Positions 25,001 through 31,784 of a stretch of 64,000 nucleotides of DNA are shown here, one piece after another. Below the pieces are notes generated by a model. The model searched no databases and was not told the origin of the DNA. It saw only the letters and a program-made list of their open reading frames with translations. Within the stretch, counting starts at the first letter, position 1. The number at the start of each line of letters is the position of its first letter. The position numbers and the translations under genes were made by a program. This stretch comes from Halogeometricum sp. S3BR5-2 (GTDB lineage Archaea; Halobacteriota; Halobacteria; Halobacteriales; Haloferacaceae). The DNA lies in the NCBI RefSeq assembly GCF_031624635.1, contig NZ_JAMQOQ010000001.1:62001-126000 (forward strand). The letters run 5' to 3'.

Positions 25001-26010
25001 GGGGTGATTGGTCCGGATTACACGTCATTTACCCCTATCACGTTGAGGAAGGAGAGTCAGGGGAAACAGAAGCAACCCTCTATTCAGAGGATGAACTAAG
25101 AGAAAACCTCCCTCTATCTTGGGACTACTTTAGCCATCACGAGGAGGCACTTCGGGGGAGAGAGCGAGGGAATTGGGAAGACAGTAACACGTGGTGGGAG
25201 TTCGGACGAACGCAAAATCTGGAGAAATTTGAGCAACCCAAAATCATCCAAGCCCACATCTGTCAAAATGCCACGTTCATGATTGACGAAGTAGGGACGT
25301 GGTATTTTACTACGGCGTACTCCGTGCTTCTTTCGGACGACTACCGTGACTTTACCGAGGAGATGGCCTGTCAACTCAACTCGAAAGCCCTCGACTTCTA
25401 CTTCAAGCACATCACGACGGTCAAGATGGGCGGATACTACGAGTACCGCTCACAGTACGTCGAGAAACTCCCCTGCGTGACCGACGACACCGCGGGCGTC
25501 TTCGGATTGATGCGCGAGAAAGCCGGGGAGATTGTGGACTCCATCGACCTCGACAGCAAGACCGACCGCTTCCCGGAGGCGTACCTCGGAGACTACGACG
25601 GTGAACTCGACTACATCACCTACGAGTGGCAGACTCGCCGCTACCCGGTGAGCGCCAACGTGCAGGGGGACGTTGGGGGGGATTTCACGGTGCAGGCCGG
25701 TCGCTCCGACACCATCAACGACCCTGCGATGTACTCCGAGGACCGCGAGGCCCGGAAGATGCGAGCCGAGTACGTCCGCGCGGCTGTGGACGGTCGGAAC
25801 GTCAAGAGCGGTGAGGAGACGACCATCCCGATACCCCGGAGTGACGCAGGCGTGGGGACGCTTCTCGACAGGCTCGAATCGGACCGCAGCCGAGTTGCGG
25901 AGACAGACATCGAGGCATTGGAGGCCGAGATTGATGAGGCTGTGTACGACCTGTTCGACCTCGATGAGGGCGAGCGCGAGGTCATCGAGGACTACTTGCA
26001 AGTGTTCTGA
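22099..26010 (+). CDS. Type IIG-like fused restriction endonuclease-methyltransferase (1303 aa)
   Basis: A single chain joining nuclease, adenine methylase and target recognition. N-terminal PD-(D/E)xK nuclease: P61-D62 followed by E77-F-K79 in VYEFKTT. A helical spacer leads to the methylase: GEFYTPQPVVDYI (about residue 417), motif I DPSCGSGTFLVEA (about 440) and catalytic motif IV NPPYVRIQ (about 708), the Eco57I-type gamma class N6-adenine pattern. The C-terminal 500 residues, with QGIRTSANKIYVV and LRPFLKGNDVERW, are the TaqI-like specificity region. The ATG at 22099 is preferred to an in-frame TTG at 22087. It might also belong to a phage-exclusion system such as BREX-type PglX relatives, but the fused nuclease argues for stand-alone restriction. 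Confidence 0.88.
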   Translation: MADPSALHDSLQAIAGQVDGDMSERDVENLFLEHGFYDALDYEGTGTDIRSEFTLPDDRRPDYITLDSNEAVTAVYEFKTTGRDLPPHESQLFHYMDYLRSEFGVLTNGEQLRLYRRGQDSPILIVSLDSATESDARDLVSSLQKREFDLTNPDDVNRFLSELDPIPLNEEAELGQAHFFDTFRLEDGSPFADLVTGMMDLLHELRDEEEAKFVKGAYDFWEATYASEPDEVPASWDPFIDGKQSLRDFMFCLESGHAVLARLLLAKATEDHQFFAGTGYDGMEDYFRGLQGFSDSINLDAFPVAADNLIDDMQEQLVEGLFQDDIFVWWTDGYAEQLSRLHESGANQFKAVAEGTGSVERISAATRDRFSRAVAEVFLNILRFDFSHVEGDLLGDLYQRYFDPETRKALGEFYTPQPVVDYIMDGVGYDRGVSNRRLIDPSCGSGTFLVEAVERYIADVERYEDNPDWQDKLRDLCTRPRIVGLDIHPFAVLMAQIRFVVAILPAYRKAKQENSNFTIRRLPIYRTDSLRNERKLSGVDLGTGDAETWQSPLDAWDEDEKEVKVPVPLPVEVDEEDGVETEDGFLVRRVRMPLYTTIRAETSVKNFGEYFAALQGVLDTVKDHMAQFGDTTDWDWTYGGGLEPRINRYTSQEYDGLEEFFEEYVNDMLENVRYLKEEHNDGRLFKMFEDTVLALVVKNYMEYDYVVGNPPYVRIQNLPDKQKAMMSRLYDATTGNYDIYCPFYERGLDWLRDDTGRLGFITPNQFMVTDYGEGLRKVMLEDSRIKEVYDFRDSGVFEDATNYPAIVILEDESDEAAREENQIRCVRVKANTDDGDDRELDEAIIESVRDHRGEPGHSDEFIDVFDFPQAELNEGYWSLMPPEELQVFNKLEEQKDAFIGDVTDAVFQGIRTSANKIYVVDVVDADRVDSDDEGSTVTIVPTGESREYEVETDLLRPFLKGNDVERWRGDWSGLHVIYPYHVEEGESGETEATLYSEDELRENLPLSWDYFSHHEEALRGRERGNWEDSNTWWEFGRTQNLEKFEQPKIIQAHICQNATFMIDEVGTWYFTTAYSVLLSDDYRDFTEEMACQLNSKALDFYFKHITTVKMGGYYEYRSQYVEKLPCVTDDTAGVFGLMREKAGEIVDSIDLDSKTDRFPEAYLGDYDGELDYITYEWQTRRYPVSANVQGDVGGDFTVQAGRSDTINDPAMYSEDREARKMRAEYVRAAVDGRNVKSGEETTIPIPRSDAGVGTLLDRLESDRSRVAETDIEALEAEIDEAVYDLFDLDEGEREVIEDYLQVF

Positions 26011-26072
26011 GATTAGTTAGAATTCGTTATGTTACCCAGAAGACACTTGTTGAATCGGCGACTAATTTGTGT

Positions 26073-26708
26073 ATGCCGGAACATTGGCCTCCAAACGGTC
26101 ACACAGAACCGAAAGAGTACAACCGAAGTGAACGCGCCGTTCTCGTCCTCGGGCTAATACTGACGGGGCTGTTTGGGTTCACTACCTTTCAGCCAATCGC
26201 GGCCGGGTCTGAAGCGTACGTCAATTTGTGGTTCGACTTCGCCGCGGGCATAGGGCTTTCAATCCTTCCTGCTCTCGTCGCAGGTGTCGCAATAGTCTTT
26301 GTGGGACTCGCAGTCCTGCTCTATGGTATCGTGACGCCGGTTCACGAGGGGATACACTACGGAGTTGCCAGTTACCTGAATCTGAACCCGGACTTCGGCT
26401 TTGACGAGATGTGGCGCGTAAAAAACCCTCGCGTAGTCGCACTCTCGACGGGTATTCCGGTCTGGAAGAACATGCTGATGCTCATCACACCGTTCGTTGC
26501 GATTGGGCTTGTCTCGGCAGGAGTCCTGCTTGTCGCTAACGGTCTCGTCGCGGGCGTCGCCGGAGTCGTGCTGTGGGTTAACTCGGCGGCGTCAGCACAG
26601 GACGTGTACCATTATCTCCGCCTCCTTCGGATGGACCCAAAGGCGAAGTTCGCAAACTTCGAGCGAGACGGAGAAATCAGGACGGAGTACGTCGTTCCGG
26701 AGCGGTAA
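26073..26708 (+). CDS. DUF3267 membrane zincin (putative metalloprotease)
   Basis: A 211-residue protein with four hydrophobic segments (about residues 22-44, 56-85, 133-156 and 160-175). Between the second and third is PVHEGIHYGVASYLNLNP: H91-E92-x-x-H95 is an HExxH zinc-protease motif at the membrane surface, as in DUF3267 and related site-2-like or YwbE-like zincins. No soluble protease domain is present. The ATG at 26073 is used rather than a TTG two codons upstream. It is placed between two restriction genes on the same strand with gaps of 62 and 159 bp, so it may be a functional part of the defence cargo or an unrelated passenger. Confidence 0.75.
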   Translation: MPEHWPPNGHTEPKEYNRSERAVLVLGLILTGLFGFTTFQPIAAGSEAYVNLWFDFAAGIGLSILPALVAGVAIVFVGLAVLLYGIVTPVHEGIHYGVASYLNLNPDFGFDEMWRVKNPRVVALSTGIPVWKNMLMLITPFVAIGLVSAGVLLVANGLVAGVAGVVLWVNSAASAQDVYHYLRLLRMDPKAKFANFERDGEIRTEYVVPER

Positions 26709-26867
26709 CGTAGTTCCTCCGTTCTGAATTTACGTGACCCGGATAGTTCTCGCTACCCTGAGAGGACGTGAGCGAGGCGTCATAATTGTATTTCATGAAG
26801 GCGGTACACCCACCAAACAGACTATTCAACAGAAATACCTATTACTGAAACCTGTTTTCAAAGGGTC

Positions 26868-28562
26868 ATGAGCGGAAGTCTCGGTATCTCTGCTAACGAA
26901 GATACCATCGAGAGCGTTCTCTCCCGGAACTATCGGTACACCGTCCCGGACTACCAACGCCAGTATTCGTGGGGGGAGGAACAATGGCGCGCCCTGTGGG
27001 AAGACCTCCAAGCGCTTGACAATGGAGAAACGCACTTTCTCGGTTCCATCGTCGTCATCGAACGTTCATCCGGACTGAACGAACTGGACCGACTCGAAGT
27101 CGTTGACGGACAGCAGCGAATGGCGACCATCCTTACGATGCTCGCCGTGATGCGCCAGAAGTACCTTGATGAAGGGGAGAGCGGGCAGGCCAACGCAATT
27201 CGAAGTGAATACCTGTTTGAACAGGACCTTGACCAGCAGGAATACCAGAACCTCACTCTCAGCCGTTATGACAATGACTCCTTCTCGGCGATACTCAACT
27301 GTAACTTCGGGCAGGTAGATAACGAGAATCTAAATGAAGCACTCGAATTTTTCGGCTCACGGATTCATGGCTTGACCGTAGATGAGACGGATACACTTAG
27401 AAAGCGACTGCTGAGTTCTGTCACACTTGTTTCAATCGAGTGTACTGAGGAGCAGTCGGCGTTCCGGCTATTCGAGACTCTGAACGAGCGGGGGCTGGAA
27501 CTTTCCTCGGTTGACCTCATGAAGAACCACATCTTCAGTATCGCCGCACAAGACGATGATGTCGATTACGAAGCGGTCAAGCAATCGTGGCAAACGACCG
27601 TTGACAACACGGTCCCGTATCTCAACAAGCCAAGCCGATTCTTCCGCCACTACATTATGTCGGCACCGGCTCCGGACCATCCCGACGACGTTTCCGATTA
27701 CAAACTTTATGACACCTTCCAAGGCATCATCAGCGATGTTCGGGACTCGGAAGACCTCACGCTCGAATCCTATCTGGCTGACGCGGCTAACCAGTCGGAG
27801 TTGTACCTACAGATAGTCCACGCGGACATTGACCGGTATGACCACGGAGGAAACGACGCCATCAACGAGAAACTGACTCATCTCCACCACATCAAGTCCG
27901 TTCAGGCCCGAACGCTACTCCTGCGTATCTTCCGGGAGTTCGACAACCCAAACAAGGTTATGGAAGCACTCGGTGTCCTTGAACGGTTCTTGGTTCGTTG
28001 GAAGGTGGCCAACTACGCGACGGGTGGACAGTTAGACCGCATCTATTCTGAACTCTGTTCGACCGTTTTCGATGAGAGCGACCCCGTAGAGGAGATGCGG
28101 GGATACCTCCGCGGCAAGTACCCGAGCGATGCCGAATTTAAGGCTGGTATTGAGAACAAGAGGGTCAAACTCAATAACCGGACAAAGTACATGCTCAAAC
28201 GAATTGAGGAAGTCCACTACAACGGAAATGTGGGCCGATTGGAAGACTACGACATAGAACACATCGCACCTCGCTCCGCGTACACCGCGACTCGCCATAG
28301 TGCGTGGGTTACCACGTTGAACACTACTCAGGCAACGTTTGAACAGCACCGGGACCGACTCGGGAATCTTACGCTCCTCGAAACAGACAAGAACATCCGC
28401 GCAAGCAACGACCCCTTCGAGACAAAAAAGAGCGAATACAGCACATCGGACATCGCTATGACTCGGTCTGTCGCAGAGACCTACGACAACTGGAACCTCA
28501 ACACCATCGAAGAACGAACTTCCGAACTCGCCGAAGTCGCCCTAAACATCTGGTCTCTTTAG
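26868..28562 (+). CDS. GmrSD-like DUF262/DUF1524 restriction protein
   Basis: The N-terminal DUF262 domain (residues about 10-250) has VPDYQRQYSW (26-35) and the nucleotide-binding D80-G-Q-Q-R84, the ParB-like NTPase signature of GmrS. The C-terminal DUF1524 domain has the HNH-type nuclease motif: D462-I-E-H465-I-A-P and N about 499 in RLGNLTLLETDKN. The two domains fused in one 564-residue chain match the GmrSD type IV family that cuts modified (for example glucosylated hydroxymethylcytosine) viral DNA. Its own AT-rich upstream region suggests separate transcription. Together with the type IIG-like gene it covers both unmodified and modified invading DNA. Confidence 0.88.
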   Translation: MSGSLGISANEDTIESVLSRNYRYTVPDYQRQYSWGEEQWRALWEDLQALDNGETHFLGSIVVIERSSGLNELDRLEVVDGQQRMATILTMLAVMRQKYLDEGESGQANAIRSEYLFEQDLDQQEYQNLTLSRYDNDSFSAILNCNFGQVDNENLNEALEFFGSRIHGLTVDETDTLRKRLLSSVTLVSIECTEEQSAFRLFETLNERGLELSSVDLMKNHIFSIAAQDDDVDYEAVKQSWQTTVDNTVPYLNKPSRFFRHYIMSAPAPDHPDDVSDYKLYDTFQGIISDVRDSEDLTLESYLADAANQSELYLQIVHADIDRYDHGGNDAINEKLTHLHHIKSVQARTLLLRIFREFDNPNKVMEALGVLERFLVRWKVANYATGGQLDRIYSELCSTVFDESDPVEEMRGYLRGKYPSDAEFKAGIENKRVKLNNRTKYMLKRIEEVHYNGNVGRLEDYDIEHIAPRSAYTATRHSAWVTTLNTTQATFEQHRDRLGNLTLLETDKNIRASNDPFETKKSEYSTSDIAMTRSVAETYDNWNLNTIEERTSELAEVALNIWSL

Positions 28563-28895
28563 GTTTGATTTCTCCGCGTGTCGGCTGTCTCTGAAAACAG
28601 GAGGAACGAAAGCAGCATGAAGGCCGGTATACCTCGGAGTCTAAACGTGATTCTGAAAAACGCAGTCAAAATCGACCCAATGACGCGAGCCGACTTACCA
28701 AAATGCGCGCTCGAAAGGCCCGCTCGTGTGCCAACCCGGACCCGCCCCAACGCCCCGGCCCTCATCGGATTGGTGCGAAAGGGAACAGCGACTGGGGCTG
28801 TCTCGTAGAAGCACTTTTAGCACTTGCCGTTTAGTTACGTACTGTCGAAGTGGAAATTGGGGATAGCCACCCAAAGTGCCGGGTAACGGCCCGAG
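28563..28895. other. Right-end non-coding stretch of the element
   Basis: Between the GmrSD-like gene and the displaced tRNA fragment. Reading frames on both strands (plus 28617-28808, minus 28559-28765) overlap each other, lack acidic haloarchaeal character and match nothing known to me. Sequence before 28896 (GGATAGCCACCC... GGTAACGGCCC) is faintly similar to the D-arm half of tRNA-Leu but cannot form an acceptor stem. Confidence 0.45.
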
Positions 28896-28950
28896 GCGCT
28901 TAGGACGCTGTGTGGAAGCACTCCGCCGGTTCGAATCCGGTCCCGCGCAT
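28896..28950 (+). repeat. Right attachment repeat (displaced tRNA-Leu 3' fragment)
   Basis: Copy of the tRNA-Leu 3' part. Identical to 18813-18867 over the first 16 and last 29 bases; the middle ten are GTGGAAGCAC instead of CCCGTAGGGG. The variable arm still forms a 3-bp stem (GTG/CAC for CCC/GGG). It has no matching 5' acceptor strand, so it is not a functional tRNA. Confidence 0.85.
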
Positions 28951-29038
28951 GGCTTCTCCGAACGTCAGTGAGGAGAGCCGTCGGTACTGCCGGATTCGAA
29001 GCAGGGAGCGTCGCGAGCGAAGCGAGCAGAGCGACCGG

Positions 29039-29061
29039 GGTTCGAATCCGGTCCCGCGCAT
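29039..29061 (+). repeat. Second, shorter tRNA-Leu 3' fragment
   Basis: GGTTCGAATCCGGTCCCGCG plus CAT: 23 bases identical to the end of tRNA-Leu and to 28928-28950. It follows a short GCGAGC-repeat stretch (29011-29030). It suggests an additional attachment site left by another integration at the same tRNA. Confidence 0.75.
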
Positions 29062-29254
29062 TTTGCAGGTCCCACCGTCGACCGAGAATCGAACCCGCGC
29101 TGTCGACACCGACGCCTCCGTCGGTCTCCCGCCGGCAGCCCCCGGTCTCCCGTTCTCGCGCTTCCCTCGACCCCGTTGTCTGACGCACGTCAGCCGATAT
29201 CACCTCCGAGAACGTCCCACAAGCCTTTTTCTCGCTGCAAGAGACGTGTAGTTG

Positions 29255-30076
29255 ATGGTGGCGCTATCGGACCTCCTCGACGACGTCGTAGCCGACGTGG
29301 ACGCGTTGTTTGTTTTCTCACCCAGCGGTTCGTACTACGAACGGTTCACCGACCCCGATTCGACCCTCGACACGCCCGTCGTGGTCGTCGCCCCCGAGAA
29401 CGCCGTCGACGCGGACACGTACATCGAACTCCCCTTGGAGTTCGACAACGTCCGCGACCGCATCCGCTTCGGTATCGAGGGGGCGATGGAAGCCGACGTC
29501 GTCGAGGAGGGTGACGTCGTCGCCTGCAGCGTCGCCGTGTTCGACGGCGACCAGGACGCGGTCATCCGCGTCCGCGTCGAGGAGAAGATGCGCTCGGGCA
29601 TCTACGAGTTGTTCGCCAACTCGCGGGCGGACCCCAGCGTCATCCGCGACGTGTTCGAGGTGGCCATCGAACTCGGCAAGAAGGGCCAGAAGGGCAAGCC
29701 CGTCGGCGCCCTGTTCGTCGTCGGCGACGCGGGCAAGGTGATGAACAAGTCCCGACCGCTGTCGTACAACCCCTTCGAGAAGTCCCACGTCCACGTCGGC
29801 GACCCCATCGTGAACGTGATGCTCAAGGAGTTCTCCCGCCTCGACGGCGCGTTCATCATCTCCGACTCGGGGAAGATAGTCAGCGCCTACCGCTACCTCG
29901 AACCCGCCGCCGAGGGCGTCGACATCCCGAAGGGTCTCGGCGCGCGCCACATGTCCGGCGCGGCCATCACCCGCGATACGAACACGACGAGCATCGTGCT
30001 CTCCGAATCGGACGGCCTCGTCCGCGCGTTCAAAGGCGGAAAGATGATCTTGGAGATAGATCCGGAGGACTACTGA
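29255..30076 (+). CDS. dacZ: Diadenylate cyclase DacZ (cyclic di-AMP synthase)
   Basis: Makes c-di-AMP from two ATP. The C-terminal DAC domain (residues about 125-265) holds D197-G-A in LDGAFIISDSG and R231-H232 in GARHMSGAAIT, the two catalytic signatures. The N-terminal 120 residues are the archaeal DacZ-specific domain. In Haloferax volcanii DacZ is essential and its product level affects osmotic balance. A CCTTTTTC box lies about 26 nt upstream of the ATG at 29255; the preceding in-frame TTG is not needed. The gene ends in TGATG shared with the MscS channel gene, so the two are translationally coupled. It lies just outside the integrated element. Confidence 0.93.
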   Translation: MVALSDLLDDVVADVDALFVFSPSGSYYERFTDPDSTLDTPVVVVAPENAVDADTYIELPLEFDNVRDRIRFGIEGAMEADVVEEGDVVACSVAVFDGDQDAVIRVRVEEKMRSGIYELFANSRADPSVIRDVFEVAIELGKKGQKGKPVGALFVVGDAGKVMNKSRPLSYNPFEKSHVHVGDPIVNVMLKEFSRLDGAFIISDSGKIVSAYRYLEPAAEGVDIPKGLGARHMSGAAITRDTNTTSIVLSESDGLVRAFKGGKMILEIDPEDY

Positions 30077-30915
30077 TGACGCCCGCGGCGACGCTCCTCG
30101 CGGCGCAGACCGGCGTGCCGACCGAGGCGCCCGACGCCGCCGAACCGTTCTTGGAGGGGATTTTCGGTCTCCTCCCCCGCGATATCTGGTTCGCCCTCGT
30201 CGTCCTCGTCGTCGGCGTCGCCGTCGCCCTCCTCCTCGGGACGCTCACGCGGCGCGTCCTCGAAGGCCTCGGCGTTCCCGACTCCATCGAGGGCACGTCG
30301 TTCGAGCGAACCGCGCGCAACTTCGACACCTCCACGGTCGAACTGCTCGGGTGGCTAGTCCGCTACTTCGTCGTCGGCGTCGCCGTCCTCGCGGCGCTCT
30401 CCATCGCGAACGTGAACTACGCCGACCGCTTCTGGAGTCAGGTCGTCGAGTTCCTCCCGATGCTGTTCTTCGCGGTGGTTATCGTCATCGTCGGCATCGT
30501 CGTCGGCGACAAGGTGGGACTGCTCATCGCGGAGCGACTGCGCGGCGTCAAACTCCCGCAGGTCGGCGTCATCCCCGCGGCCGCGAAGTTCACCGTGTTC
30601 TTCCTCGCGGCGCTCATCGCCCTCTCGCAACTCGGCGTCGCCACGACGGCGCTGGTGGTCCTCCTGGCCGCCTACCTGTTCGCCGTGGTGTTCCTCGGCG
30701 GCATCGCCTTCCGGGATATGCTCCAGTCGGGCGCGGCGGGGACGTACCTCCTCCTCACCCAACCCTACGCCATCGGGGACGAGGTGCGCGTCGGCGACAC
30801 CGGCGGCATCGTCCAAGAGGTCGATCTGTTCGTCACGCGCGTCGAGAGCGACGACGAGGAGTACATCGTCCCGAACCGGAAAGTGTTCGACGAGGGTATC
30901 GTCCGAGTTCGGTGA
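30076..30915 (+). CDS. MscS-family mechanosensitive channel
   Basis: A 279-residue membrane protein. Helices at about 35-58, 92-110, 125-150 and 170-215 lead into the MscS pore segment (VVLLAAYLFAVVFLGGIAFRDMLQSGAAGTYLLLTQPYAIGDEVRVGDTGGIVQEVDLFVTRVESDDEEYIVPNRKVFDEGIVRV), whose QPYxIGDEVxVG... PN pattern is the beta-domain hallmark. The cytoplasmic cage domain beyond this is missing, so the chain is short. Its ATG shares one base with the dacZ stop. Such channels release solutes on hypo-osmotic shock; coupling to a c-di-AMP synthase fits joint control of turgor. Confidence 0.9.
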   Translation: MTPAATLLAAQTGVPTEAPDAAEPFLEGIFGLLPRDIWFALVVLVVGVAVALLLGTLTRRVLEGLGVPDSIEGTSFERTARNFDTSTVELLGWLVRYFVVGVAVLAALSIANVNYADRFWSQVVEFLPMLFFAVVIVIVGIVVGDKVGLLIAERLRGVKLPQVGVIPAAAKFTVFFLAALIALSQLGVATTALVVLLAAYLFAVVFLGGIAFRDMLQSGAAGTYLLLTQPYAIGDEVRVGDTGGIVQEVDLFVTRVESDDEEYIVPNRKVFDEGIVRVR

Positions 30916-31005
30916 TAACGGCCCTAACTGACACATCAGTTACCGAAACTGTTTTGCGCTGTCAGGGGGACTATCTCCCGAACGCGAACATCCCGCACAG
31001 CATAC

Positions 31006-31734
31006 ATGAATCCGGACTCCCCTCCGACGCTCCGCTCCGACGCTCCCTGCGCGGCGGCACGCGACGTCGCCGAGACCCTCCTCGAAGCGTTCTATCAACA
31101 GGATATCCGCGAGGAGTGTCTTCTGAGCGGTGACGCGGCGGGTGCGGTCGAGGCGGCCGACGCGAGCGCCGAGGCGATGGCCGCGGTGTTCCGGGCGGAG
31201 TTTCCCGGACGCCCGCCCGAACGCGCCGAACGCGCCGGGAGGACGTTCGCACGCGCCCTGTTCGTCCAGGACGAAATCGAGAACTGGTTCGCGCTCCGGT
31301 CGAACGCCGCGGCGTTCGACCGGCCCGCGACGGAGTTCCTCTTCACCGACCTCTCCGAGGAGTACGACGGGGACGTCGGGGACGACCCTCGCTGGGCGAG
31401 AGTGCGGGGACTGCTCCGCCGCGTCTGTGCGGAGACCGGTATCGACGCCGCCTACGGCGACCGACAGACCGAGTTCTGGCGCCAACACGGTCAACGCGAC
31501 GAGAACTGGGTGCGGACGGCGCTGGAAGCCCACCGGCTGAAAGTCGAGGCGATGGTCGCGGGCTGCGAGGCGGAGGAGGCGACGGCGCTCTCGGAGCGGT
31601 TCCTCTCCGGGGTGAAGTTACACGACCGGTGGAGTCGGGTCGACCGCGACCGGGATTTCGCCGCGATACGCGAAATCGTCACCGCGTACTACCAACGGGT
31701 CTTCGAACTCCGGGGAACCCCTCCCTCGGCGTGA
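31006..31734 (+). CDS. Conserved haloarchaeal protein, function unknown (242 aa)
   Basis: An all-helical, acidic, soluble protein with no recognised family. Helices with regular Ala/Glu/Arg spacing (ARDVAETLLEAFYQQDIREECLL, AMAAVFRAEFPGRPPERAERAGRTFARALFVQDEIENWFALR) are followed by a Trp-rich middle (DPRWARVRGLLRRVC) and a C-terminal helix (LSERFLSGVKLHDRWSRVDRDRDFAAIREIVTAYY). No catalytic motif or cysteine pair is apparent. It lies between the MscS and histidine kinase genes, with gaps of 90 and 50 bp, so no operon partner can be assigned. Confidence 0.65.
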   Translation: MNPDSPPTLRSDAPCAAARDVAETLLEAFYQQDIREECLLSGDAAGAVEAADASAEAMAAVFRAEFPGRPPERAERAGRTFARALFVQDEIENWFALRSNAAAFDRPATEFLFTDLSEEYDGDVGDDPRWARVRGLLRRVCAETGIDAAYGDRQTEFWRQHGQRDENWVRTALEAHRLKVEAMVAGCEAEEATALSERFLSGVKLHDRWSRVDRDRDFAAIREIVTAYYQRVFELRGTPPSA

Positions 31735-31754
31735 CCGACCTGTCGAACCCCGAG

Positions 31755-31762
31755 GATAAAAT
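31755..31762 (+). promoter_or_regulatory. TATA box for the histidine kinase gene
   Basis: ATAAAATA lies 23-30 nt before the GTG at 31785, the distance for a leaderless transcript, and supports the choice of that GTG as the start. Confidence 0.55.
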
Positions 31763-31784
31763 ACTCTGAGCGTCTGGTGGACGT

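Larger units (their letters stand above)
18868..28950. mobile_element. Integrated element at tRNA-Leu carrying restriction genes
   Basis: About 10.1 kb bounded by an intact tRNA-Leu with an adjacent tyrosine recombinase on the left and a displaced tRNA-Leu 3' fragment on the right (28896-28950). The interior is visibly richer in A+T than the flanks, has genes with weaker acidic bias, a decayed gene and a gene-poor 1.4-kb stretch. Cargo: a zinc-finger gene (frameshifted), a type IIG-like restriction-methylation protein, a DUF3267 zincin and a GmrSD-like protein. No capsid, replication or conjugation gene is seen, so it is probably a satellite-like or decayed integrative element. A further 23-bp repeat at 29039 could be the end of an earlier or larger insertion. 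Confidence 0.82.

Noticed and set aside
22099-26010. BREX PglX methylase as the identity of the large restriction gene
   Set aside because: No PglZ, BrxC or BrxL gene is nearby and the chain has its own PD-(D/E)xK nuclease motif.
28559-28808. Small genes on either strand after the GmrSD-like gene
   Set aside because: The frames overlap each other, have no family resemblance and lack haloarchaeal amino-acid bias.
28896-28950. A second tRNA-Leu gene
   Set aside because: The 5' acceptor strand is absent and the anticodon stem has a mismatch, so it is a displaced fragment.
28835-29203. Minus-strand reading frames containing MRGTGFEP and RIRTGG
   Set aside because: They are antisense translations of the repeated tRNA-Leu 3' fragments, a well-known source of spurious proteins.
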